NCBI GenBank assembly: GCA_964621225.1
Contig: CAZULK010000033.1
Coordinates: forward strand, 1-22,711
Reading direction: 5' to 3'
DNA length: 22,711 nt
Source of the DNA: CAYNUJ01 sp964621225
GTDB lineage: Bacteria; Bacteroidota; Ignavibacteria; Ignavibacteriales; Melioribacteraceae
In this document: positions 1 through 6,291 of the stretch, piece by piece
How the letters are laid out: each line of letters starts with the position of its first letter
Numbering within the stretch: position 1 is the first letter of the stretch
The notes under the pieces: generated by a model
The model's input: the letters and a program-made list of their open reading frames with translations, nothing else
Databases searched by the model: none
What the model was told of the DNA's origin: nothing
Program-made: the position numbers and the translations under genes

Positions 1-5
1 ACTTA

Positions 6-1400
6 TTGAGAAAAGCCGAACATAACCAAGTACGGGATGTTTCCGATCCAAATATTGTTTGGAAGGATTGTCTTAAATTAATAAAGGAAAATGTTCCTTT
101 AATATCATTTAACACTTGGTTTTTACCCATTAAACCGTTGGAAATAGAAGGAACTTTGTTAAAAATACAGGTTCCTAACAATTATTTTATAGATTGGATA
201 GAAGAGCATTACAATACTCTCATTACAAAAACCATTAAGCAAGTAATCGGTCAAGAGGCTGAATTAGTATATGTGATAATGGAAGAAAATGAATCCCTCC
301 CTCCTTTGGTTGAACCGATTATAGAACCCAAAGCTCCTTCGGAACCGGTAAAAGTTGAAAAAGATTTTGATTCTTATCTTAATCCCAGATACAGGTTTGA
401 TAATTTTATTCAAGGCGAGAGTAATCAACTTGCCAGAGCTGCTGCGGTAGCAATTTCTAAAAATCCAGGACAGACCTCATTCAACCCATTATTTATTTAT
501 GGGGGAGTGGGGCTCGGCAAGACCCACTTAATACAAGCAATAGGAAACGAAGTTTTGGATAATTATCCTGATAAGCGGGTCATTTATCTTTCTTCAGATA
601 TTTTTACGGTGGAGTTTGTTGAAGCAATTCAGAACAATAAAGTAAACGAGTTTTCGAATTTCTATAAAAGCATGGATGTTCTGATTATTGACGATATCCA
701 ATTTTTGATAGGAAAAGAAAAAACACAGGACCTCTTTTTCCACATATTTAACACCCTTCACCAATTAGGAAAACAAATTATCCTTTCTTCTGACAAACCG
801 CCAAAAGACTTAAAAGGATTGAACGAAAGGCTAATCTCCAGATTCCAATGGGGATTAACCACAGATATTCAACCACCGGATTTCGAAACCAGGATTGCAA
901 TTCTAAAAAACAAAGCGGAAATCTATGGAATTGATCTTTCCGGCGAAATTTTGGAATATATTGCTCACAACATAACATCAAACATACGCGAGTTAGAAGG
1001 TTGTTTGATTAAACTTCTGGCAAATTCGTCTTTGGGCGAAAAAGAAATCGATTTGAATCTTGCCAAAATGACGGTAAAAGAAATTTCCACCAAGAGGGAA
1101 GTAAATATTTCTATTGATTATATCACGAACGTTGTGTGTGAATATTTTGGTGTTGACGAAAACAAAGTAAGAGAAAAAAACAGAAAGAAAGAAGTTGTGA
1201 TTGCCCGCCAGGTAGCAATGTACCTCTCAAAAAAACTTACCAGATCATCATTGAAAACCATCGGTTTACATTTCGGCGGAAGGGACCACTCAACCGTTAT
1301 TCATGCTTTCAATTCGATTGATAATTTGATAAACGAAGATGCAGACCTGAAACAAAAAGTCGAAAGCATCCGAAACAAAATAGAATTAGGCATTTCTTAA
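6..1400 (+). CDS. dnaA: chromosomal replication initiator protein DnaA
   Basis: DnaA binds DnaA boxes at oriC, opens the origin with ATP and recruits the replicative helicase. All four domains are visible. Domain I (about 15-85) has the W-x2-CL and F-x-TWF-x-PI signatures, and a short Pro/Glu-rich linker follows (about 95-118). The AAA+ domain has Walker A GGVGLGKTH (166-174), Walker B IIDD (227-230) and an SRF sensor/arginine-finger segment near 278. The C-terminal DNA-binding domain carries GGRDHSTV (424-431). The 464-residue length is normal. The start given is a TTG at 6, but the frame stays open to the window edge, so the true start may lie a few codons upstream of base 1 and the gene may be slightly truncated. 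Its DnaA-box-rich target region follows directly downstream. Confidence 0.97.
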   Translation: MRKAEHNQVRDVSDPNIVWKDCLKLIKENVPLISFNTWFLPIKPLEIEGTLLKIQVPNNYFIDWIEEHYNTLITKTIKQVIGQEAELVYVIMEENESLPPLVEPIIEPKAPSEPVKVEKDFDSYLNPRYRFDNFIQGESNQLARAAAVAISKNPGQTSFNPLFIYGGVGLGKTHLIQAIGNEVLDNYPDKRVIYLSSDIFTVEFVEAIQNNKVNEFSNFYKSMDVLIIDDIQFLIGKEKTQDLFFHIFNTLHQLGKQIILSSDKPPKDLKGLNERLISRFQWGLTTDIQPPDFETRIAILKNKAEIYGIDLSGEILEYIAHNITSNIRELEGCLIKLLANSSLGEKEIDLNLAKMTVKEISTKREVNISIDYITNVVCEYFGVDENKVREKNRKKEVVIARQVAMYLSKKLTRSSLKTIGLHFGGRDHSTVIHAFNSIDNLINEDADLKQKVESIRNKIELGIS

Positions 1401-1438
1401 TTATTTTTTCTCATTTTTCCCAAAAATTTATTTAAAAC

Positions 1439-1447
1439 TTATCCACA
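1439..1447 (+). promoter_or_regulatory. DnaA box TTATCCACA (perfect)
   Basis: Exact match to the 9-mer consensus TTATNCACA. It forms the left arm of the inverted pair next to dnaA. A 17-base context around it, AAAACTTATCCACATTT, is repeated exactly around the box at 1605. Confidence 0.92.
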
Positions 1448-1453
1448 TTTTTG

Positions 1454-1462
1454 TGTGGATAA
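1454..1462 (-). promoter_or_regulatory. DnaA box (perfect, reverse strand)
   Basis: TGTGGATAA on the + strand reads TTATCCACA on the minus strand. It faces the box at 1439 across six bases. Confidence 0.92.
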
Positions 1463-1486
1463 GTTGTTGTTTTAAATTTTAGAAGT

Positions 1487-1495
1487 TGTGGATTA
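1487..1495 (-). promoter_or_regulatory. DnaA box (one mismatch, reverse strand)
   Basis: TGTGGATTA on the + strand reads TAATCCACA on the minus strand, one change from consensus. It points away from the forward near-consensus box at 1504. Confidence 0.75.
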
Positions 1496-1503
1496 GATTT
1501 TGA

Positions 1504-1512
1504 ATATCCACA
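1504..1512 (+). promoter_or_regulatory. DnaA box (one mismatch)
   Basis: ATATCCACA differs from TTATCCACA only at the first base. With the box at 1487 it forms an outward-facing pair. Confidence 0.75.
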
Positions 1513-1542
1513 TTGTGTTAAGAACCAACAATTATAAACTAG

Positions 1543-1551
1543 TTATCCACA
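1543..1551 (+). promoter_or_regulatory. DnaA box TTATCCACA (perfect)
   Basis: Exact consensus box, alone in an AT-rich context about 30 bases downstream of the preceding box. Confidence 0.92.
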
Positions 1552-1604
1552 TAATTTTTTCCACTATTAAGAACTAATTTGTTGTAAAATAACCACTTAA
1601 AAAC

Positions 1605-1613
1605 TTATCCACA
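1605..1613 (+). promoter_or_regulatory. DnaA box TTATCCACA (perfect, next to the AT-rich flank)
   Basis: Exact consensus box and the last strong box before the AT-rich segment. A degenerate copy (ATTTCCACA, 1613-1621) abuts it, then a short CGACAT, then T-rich triplets from 1628. This order resembles the basal unwinding arrangement described in other bacteria, so it is the likely anchor for strand opening. Confidence 0.9.
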
Positions 1614-1627
1614 TTTCCACACGACAT

Positions 1628-1645
1628 TTATTGTTATTAGTATTT
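1628..1645 (+). promoter_or_regulatory. possible DnaA-trio array within the unwinding element
   Basis: Six consecutive triplets TTA-TTG-TTA-TTA-GTA-TTT follow the last DnaA boxes. DnaA-trios are triplets that read [C/T]T[A/T] on this strand. Four of the six fit exactly, and TTG and GTA deviate by one base. The position, 14 bases after the final perfect box, is appropriate. In DNA this AT-rich, chance similarity is possible. Confidence 0.4.
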
Positions 1646-1711
1646 AAAATAGATAGAAATTACTAATAAATAATTAACGTGTTGACTAATATTTATAGGG
1701 GTTTTCTTCGA

Positions 1712-1740
1712 TTGAAAGAGGATAAATATTTTGGTATATT
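1712..1740 (+). promoter_or_regulatory. probable promoter of the dnaN-gyrA unit
   Basis: TTGAAA (1712-1717) and TATATT (1735-1740) are separated by exactly 17 bases. Each hexamer is one base from the sigma-70 consensus. The -10 hexamer ends 37 bases before the dnaN ATG, which leaves room for a short leader. The promoter sits inside the origin's AT-rich flank, so origin opening and transcription could influence each other. Confidence 0.5.
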
Positions 1741-1777
1741 TCCATGTTAAATTAAAATATTAATTGGGGTTTTTCCT

Positions 1778-2908
1778 ATGAATTTTAAGGTAAACAGTAA
1801 AGAATTAGAAAAGCTATTAACGAAGATAATTCCGGCCATTCCAAGTAAAACTCCGATGCCAATTTTGGAGCATTTTCTGTTTGAATTGAAAGACGGATTA
1901 CTTACAATTTACGCAACTGATCTGGAGATTTCACTCAAGTCTTCTTTGAATGTTGCTTCGGAAGAAAACTTTTCAGGACTTCTTCCAGCAAAAAGATTAT
2001 TCGATTTAGTAAGGTCTCTTAAAGACACTACTCTAGTATTTCAAGTAAATTCCAACAACACAATAAATTTGTCAACGGATAAAGGACATTACAAATTAAC
2101 GTTTTTAGATTCAACTGACTATCCGGAAATTCCTTCGTTTCCAAACGATGATGCCGGAGAGGAATTAAGCGAAGTTACCATCAACGGAGAAGAATTAAAA
2201 TTTTCTTTGGATAAAACTTCCTTTGCTATGAGTAAAGAAGAAATTCGTCCGGCTATGATGGGAACTTTATTTGATTTTGCAGATGACGGTGTAAGGTTTG
2301 TAGCTACCGACGGACACAAATTGGTTAATCTTTTGAATAAAAACATTTCACATTCAATAGAAAACCAGTACATAGTTCCGGAAAGAGCTATTTCGGTATT
2401 GCAGAAAATCTTAGATGAAAAAGACGTTAAGGTTTACGTGAACAACTCTCATATATCTTTCAAACTCAGTGATATAGAGTTGATTAGCAGATTGATTTCC
2501 CAAAAATATCCGGATTACAAAAGCGTAATTCCTTTGGAAAATGAATTTACTCTAAAAGTAAAAAGGGAAGAACTTGGGGAAGCCGTTAAGAGAATGATGT
2601 TATTCTCTACTACTAATACAAGAAAAGTTAAGTTTTCTATTTCCACGAATAATCTCGAAATATCTGCAGAAGATATTGATACCGGTTCTTCGGGAACTGA
2701 AAACATTATGTGTGAATATTCCGGTGAACCGCTGGAAATTGGATTCAATGCTTATTATGTTCATGAGATAGTAAGCCATATGGCGCCGGAAGAAGAAATA
2801 ATTTTTAAATTACATTCTCCCACAAAAGCTGTAATAATTCTTCCTGCATCGGGGAATGAAAAATTAGATTTATTAATGCTACTTATGCCGGTGCGTTTGA
2901 ACAGTTAA
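1778..2908 (+). CDS. dnaN: DNA polymerase III beta subunit (sliding clamp)
   Basis: The beta clamp is a ring-shaped dimer that tethers DNA polymerase III to DNA and docks other replication and repair proteins. The 376-residue length matches the family (about 365-380). The N-terminal domain begins with the typical pattern of a short strand, then KLL-x-I-I-PAIPSKTPMPILEHF. DGLLTIYATDLEISL follows, and the middle domain contains VATDGHKL. The C-terminus ends in LLMPVRL just before the stop, matching the conserved hydrophobic-pocket tail. The ATG at 1778 is the first plausible start, with no strong Shine-Dalgarno sequence. It is the first gene of the rightward replication unit, and recF begins three bases after its stop. 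Confidence 0.97.
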   Translation: MNFKVNSKELEKLLTKIIPAIPSKTPMPILEHFLFELKDGLLTIYATDLEISLKSSLNVASEENFSGLLPAKRLFDLVRSLKDTTLVFQVNSNNTINLSTDKGHYKLTFLDSTDYPEIPSFPNDDAGEELSEVTINGEELKFSLDKTSFAMSKEEIRPAMMGTLFDFADDGVRFVATDGHKLVNLLNKNISHSIENQYIVPERAISVLQKILDEKDVKVYVNNSHISFKLSDIELISRLISQKYPDYKSVIPLENEFTLKVKREELGEAVKRMMLFSTTNTRKVKFSISTNNLEISAEDIDTGSSGTENIMCEYSGEPLEIGFNAYYVHEIVSHMAPEEEIIFKLHSPTKAVIILPASGNEKLDLLMLLMPVRLNS

Positions 2909-2911
2909 GAA

Positions 2912-4024
2912 ATGATATTAAAGAATTTAACACTAAAGAATTTTAGATTACATAAAAATAGTTCTTTGAATTTTTCGAATAGTTTGAATTACATTGTCGG
3001 TGGTAACGGACAAGGTAAAACAACTATTCTTGAAGCAATTTATTATTTATCTACAACCAAAAGTTTAATTGCAAAATCGGATTCCGAGGCATTGAATTTC
3101 GATGCCTTGGATTTCGAACTTTTTGGTGAATTCGAAGACAAGGTTAATGATAGGATACGTATTTATTATTCGAGAGAATTAGGTAAGAAGAGTATATTTT
3201 TGAACGATAAACAGATTTACAGAACATCTTCCATTATTGGTAAATTTCCGGTTGTAACTCTTTCACAATCCGACCATTATATTACATTTGGTTCTCCTTC
3301 GGAAAGGAGAAAGTTTGTGGATTCTGTTATTTCACAGTCCAGTTCTACATACTTAAATATTCTTCTGGATTATAACAAAACACTCCGTCAGCGTTCTTCT
3401 TTGCTTAATAGAATCCGTGAAACCGGATCGAACCAATATAATGATCATTTGGATGCATGGACTGAAAATTTGGTTAAACTTGGTACTGAGTTGGTAAAAA
3501 GACGCCTCGATTTTATTGAAGAATTTAATAACTTCATTTCCGATTCCTACAAACGGATAATGGAAGAAATAGAAATTCCACTAATTAAATATTCGTTTTT
3601 AGGAGAAGATCAAAAAGATAATATAGAATCTAAATTTAAACAGGCTCTTTCGGAAAGAAGAAACGACGAGATCAGAAGGGCTTCCAATTTGGTTGGTCCC
3701 CACAGAGATGATTTTATATTTGAAATAAACGGTAACGAACTGCGGAAGTTCGGTTCACAAGGTCAGCATAAAACTTTCCAAATAGCACTAAGATTCGGTG
3801 AATTCTTTTATCTAAAAAATAAACTCGACAAATCTCCCGTTTTTTTGATGGACGATATTTTTGGTGAATTGGATAAAAACAGATCTTCAAAAATTAGTGA
3901 ATATTTAAAGGATGTCGGTCAAGCCTTTATAACAATGACCGATTTAACCGATAGGGAAAACTTAGCTCTGGGTGATAACGATTCGGTAATTTATGTAAAG
4001 AACGGAGAATGCTCTTATGCATAA
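2912..4024 (+). CDS. recF: DNA replication and repair protein RecF
   Basis: RecF is an SMC-like ABC ATPase that helps load RecA at single-strand gaps with RecO and RecR. Walker A is GGNGQGKTT (residues 30-38). The family motif region LSQSDHYITFGSPSERRKF lies near residue 110. The ABC signature-like segment is SQGQHKT (from 282) and the Walker B/D-loop is MDDIFGELD (Asp314-Asp315). The 370-residue length is typical. The gene starts three bases after dnaN and overlaps the next gene by eight bases, indicating translational coupling. The dnaN-recF neighbourhood is widely conserved. Confidence 0.96.
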   Translation: MILKNLTLKNFRLHKNSSLNFSNSLNYIVGGNGQGKTTILEAIYYLSTTKSLIAKSDSEALNFDALDFELFGEFEDKVNDRIRIYYSRELGKKSIFLNDKQIYRTSSIIGKFPVVTLSQSDHYITFGSPSERRKFVDSVISQSSSTYLNILLDYNKTLRQRSSLLNRIRETGSNQYNDHLDAWTENLVKLGTELVKRRLDFIEEFNNFISDSYKRIMEEIEIPLIKYSFLGEDQKDNIESKFKQALSERRNDEIRRASNLVGPHRDDFIFEINGNELRKFGSQGQHKTFQIALRFGEFFYLKNKLDKSPVFLMDDIFGELDKNRSSKISEYLKDVGQAFITMTDLTDRENLALGDNDSVIYVKNGECSYA

Positions 4025-4301
4025 CGAAATTAAGAGTGTGAAAGATGTATTAAGCAACTCCGATGAATTCAGCAAATTCAGAACTGCCGTGGAAGGTTTT
4101 GACGTATTGGAAAACATATATAAAATTTTTCCGGAACTCAAATCTTTTATTGTACCAAAAAAAATTGAAAAGAAAACACTTTTTATAAGAGTCAATAATT
4201 CCGTTATGCGCAGTGAATTGACGATAAATAGAGATAAAATGAAAAATAAAATTAACAAGTTCTTTAATAAAGAGATTGTTAAGGAAATTAGGTTTATTTA
4301 A
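4017..4301 (+). CDS. dciA: DUF721/DciA family protein, probable replicative helicase loader or operator
   Basis: This small basic protein (94 residues) of the DUF721 family lies between recF and gyrB, where this family is often found. The recognisable core is a hydrophobic helix region around residues 26-45 (VLENIYKIFPELKSFIV). A strand with the pattern TLFIRVNNSVMRSEL follows (about 54-68), then a helix and a terminal strand ending REIRF-like (KEIRFI). Members named DciA associate with and help load DnaB helicase in bacteria lacking DnaC or DnaI. That role is inferred from family and position. It overlaps recF by eight bases, so it is probably translated by coupling. Confidence 0.8.
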   Translation: MHNEIKSVKDVLSNSDEFSKFRTAVEGFDVLENIYKIFPELKSFIVPKKIEKKTLFIRVNNSVMRSELTINRDKMKNKINKFFNKEIVKEIRFI

Positions 4302-4318
4302 TTAAGATAGGTGATAAT

Positions 4319-6265
4319 GTGACTAAAAACGAAGCTGCAAAAACATATACGGCTAAAAACATTAATGTTTTAAAAGGATTGGAAGCCGTAAGAAAAAGAC
4401 CGGCAATGTACATCGGGGATGTGGGCTCAAGAGGTTTACATCACTTAATTAACGAAGTAGTGGATAACTCGATAGATGAAGCATTAGCCGGGTATAATGA
4501 TAGAATTATAGTTACGATTAATGAAGACGATTCGGTAACCGTTGAAGATAGAGGACGTGGTATACCTACCGATATGCACCCTGTTGAAAAAAGAAGTGCA
4601 TTAGAGGTAGTTATGACCGTTCTTCATGCCGGAGGTAAATTCGATAAGAATTCATATAAAGTTTCCGGTGGTCTTCACGGTGTTGGTGTATCTGTTGTTA
4701 ATGCGCTTTCCGAATGGTGTAAGGTAGAGGTAAAACGGAACGGCAAAAAATACTTTCAAGAATATAAAAAAGGTGAACCTTTAGCTCCGGTAAAAGAAGT
4801 TGGAAAAGTTAAGGCTGGAGATACGGGAACGAAGGTTACTTTTAAGCCTGACGGGGAAATTTTTAAGACTACAAAGTTTAAGTTCGAAACAGTAATTGAA
4901 AGGATGCGTGAACTTGCTTATTTGAATAAGGAAGTTACCATCAAAGTTAAAGATAAAAGAGATAACAAGGAAGAAACATACCACTATAAAGGCGGTATTA
5001 TTGAGTTTGTTAAATATATTGACGAAGCTAGAAAACCCTTATTCAAACCTATTTATATTGAAGGAGAAAAAGATAACACTCCGGTTGAAATAGCATTTGA
5101 ATATACCGATGCTTATTCGGAAAGCATTCATACTTATGTTAATAATATCAATACCATTGAAGGTGGAACCCACCTTGTTGGTTTTAAAACAGCTCTTACT
5201 AGAACATTCAACAACTACGCTGCAAAAAACAATTTAATCAAAGAAACAAAAAAAGGTAAAATACAATTAACGGGTGACGATTTCCGGGAAGGTCTTACAG
5301 CTGTTATTTCTGTTAAGGTAATGGAGCCTCAGTTCGAAGGGCAGACTAAAACAAAATTAGGCAATAGCGAAGTAAAGTCTGTAGTAGAGACAATCGTAGG
5401 AGAAAAACTCTCCGAATATTTGGAAGAGAATCCATCTATAGCCAAAAAGGTTATCGAAAAATGTGTTAAAGCTGCAGAAGCCAGGGAAGCTGCCAGAAAA
5501 GCAAGAGACCTGATAAGAAGAAAAAACGCACTCGACTCTATGCATCTTCCGGGTAAATTGGCGGATTGTTCAATAAACGATCCGGAGCATTGCGAAATCT
5601 ACATCGTTGAGGGTGACTCGGCGGGTGGATCTGCAAAACAAGGAAGAGACAGAAGATTCCAGGCTATTCTGCCAATAAAAGGAAAAATACTTAACGTTGA
5701 GAAAGCTAAAATAAATAAAGTATTAGAGAACAATGAAATTCAGGCTATAATTTCGGCTATCGGTGCAGGTATTGGAGAAGAGTTTAATCCCGATAAAGCA
5801 CGATATGGTAAAATTATTATTATGACTGATGCCGACGTGGATGGAAGTCATATACGGACACTTCTTTTAACTTTTCTTTATAGATACATGAGGGAACTCA
5901 TTGCGGAAGGTAAAGTTTATATTGCTCAACCGCCGTTATATAAAATAAAGAAAGGTAAAGAAGAGTTTTACGCATACGACGATGAAGAAAGAGATAAGAT
6001 TTTACAAAGATTTAAGACTAACGGGAATTTGAATGAAGACGGAACACCTAAAGGAGTAAATATTTCCCGTTATAAAGGTCTTGGTGAAATGAATCCCGAA
6101 CAACTTTGGGAAACAACTATGAATCCTGAAACAAGAACAATTCTTCAAGTTACATTGGAAGGATTGGAAACAGATAGAATATTCGAAATATTAATGGGCG
6201 ACGATGTAGCTCCTCGTAGAGAATGGATTGAAGCAAATGCCCGATATGCAAATTTAGATGTTTAA
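4319..6265 (+). CDS. gyrB: DNA gyrase subunit B
   Basis: GyrB is the ATPase subunit of DNA gyrase, which introduces negative supercoils. The GHKL ATP site shows NEVVDNSIDEALAG (45-58), the DRGRGIP box (77-83) and GGLHGVGVSVVNAL (117-130). The transducer contains QFEGQTKTKLGN (338-349). The TOPRIM domain has EGDSAGG (431-437) and DADVDGS (504-510), giving the catalytic Glu and the metal-binding Asp cluster. The C-terminal RYKGLGEMNPEQLWETTMNP (584-603) is typical. The 648-residue length is the short type, without the proteobacterial insertion. The start is a GTG at 4319, preceded by AGGTG at 4309-4313. The overlapping ATG at 4317 is in another frame and runs straight into a stop. Confidence 0.97.
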   Translation: MTKNEAAKTYTAKNINVLKGLEAVRKRPAMYIGDVGSRGLHHLINEVVDNSIDEALAGYNDRIIVTINEDDSVTVEDRGRGIPTDMHPVEKRSALEVVMTVLHAGGKFDKNSYKVSGGLHGVGVSVVNALSEWCKVEVKRNGKKYFQEYKKGEPLAPVKEVGKVKAGDTGTKVTFKPDGEIFKTTKFKFETVIERMRELAYLNKEVTIKVKDKRDNKEETYHYKGGIIEFVKYIDEARKPLFKPIYIEGEKDNTPVEIAFEYTDAYSESIHTYVNNINTIEGGTHLVGFKTALTRTFNNYAAKNNLIKETKKGKIQLTGDDFREGLTAVISVKVMEPQFEGQTKTKLGNSEVKSVVETIVGEKLSEYLEENPSIAKKVIEKCVKAAEAREAARKARDLIRRKNALDSMHLPGKLADCSINDPEHCEIYIVEGDSAGGSAKQGRDRRFQAILPIKGKILNVEKAKINKVLENNEIQAIISAIGAGIGEEFNPDKARYGKIIIMTDADVDGSHIRTLLLTFLYRYMRELIAEGKVYIAQPPLYKIKKGKEEFYAYDDEERDKILQRFKTNGNLNEDGTPKGVNISRYKGLGEMNPEQLWETTMNPETRTILQVTLEGLETDRIFEILMGDDVAPRREWIEANARYANLDV

Positions 6266-6291
6266 TAAAGAATTTTAGATGAAGGTTATTT

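Larger units (their letters stand above)
1436..1465. repeat. 12-bp perfect inverted repeat made of two facing DnaA boxes
   Basis: AACTTATCCACA at 1436-1447 is exactly mirrored by TGTGGATAAGTT at 1454-1465 with a 6-base spacer (TTTTTG). It starts 36 bases after the dnaA stop and is followed by a T-rich stretch (GTTGTTTTAAATTTT). It holds a convergent pair of perfect DnaA boxes and in RNA could also form a 12-bp hairpin that ends dnaA transcripts. The dual role is inference. Confidence 0.8.
1401..1777. other. replication origin (oriC) between dnaA and dnaN
   Basis: This is the only gene-free stretch longer than 300 bases in the window. Four perfect TTATCCACA boxes (1439, 1454 reverse, 1543, 1605) and two one-mismatch boxes (1487 reverse, 1504) cluster in 1439-1613. 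A very AT-rich segment without boxes follows (about 1624-1765) and is the likely DNA unwinding element. Box orientation along the + strand is forward, reverse, reverse, forward, forward, forward. A dnaA-oriC-dnaN layout is common in bacteria, so the assignment is firm. The exact unwinding site is inferred. Confidence 0.93.

Noticed and set aside
1682..1687. TTGACT as a -35 element in the origin
   Set aside because: No acceptable -10 hexamer lies 16-18 bases downstream; the TTGAAA/TATATT pair further on is much better.
3962..4258. A hydrophobic 98-codon minus-strand frame over recF end/dciA
   Set aside because: It looks membrane-like only because the opposite strand encodes Lys/Asn-rich codons; dciA on the + strand is better supported by family pattern and operon position.
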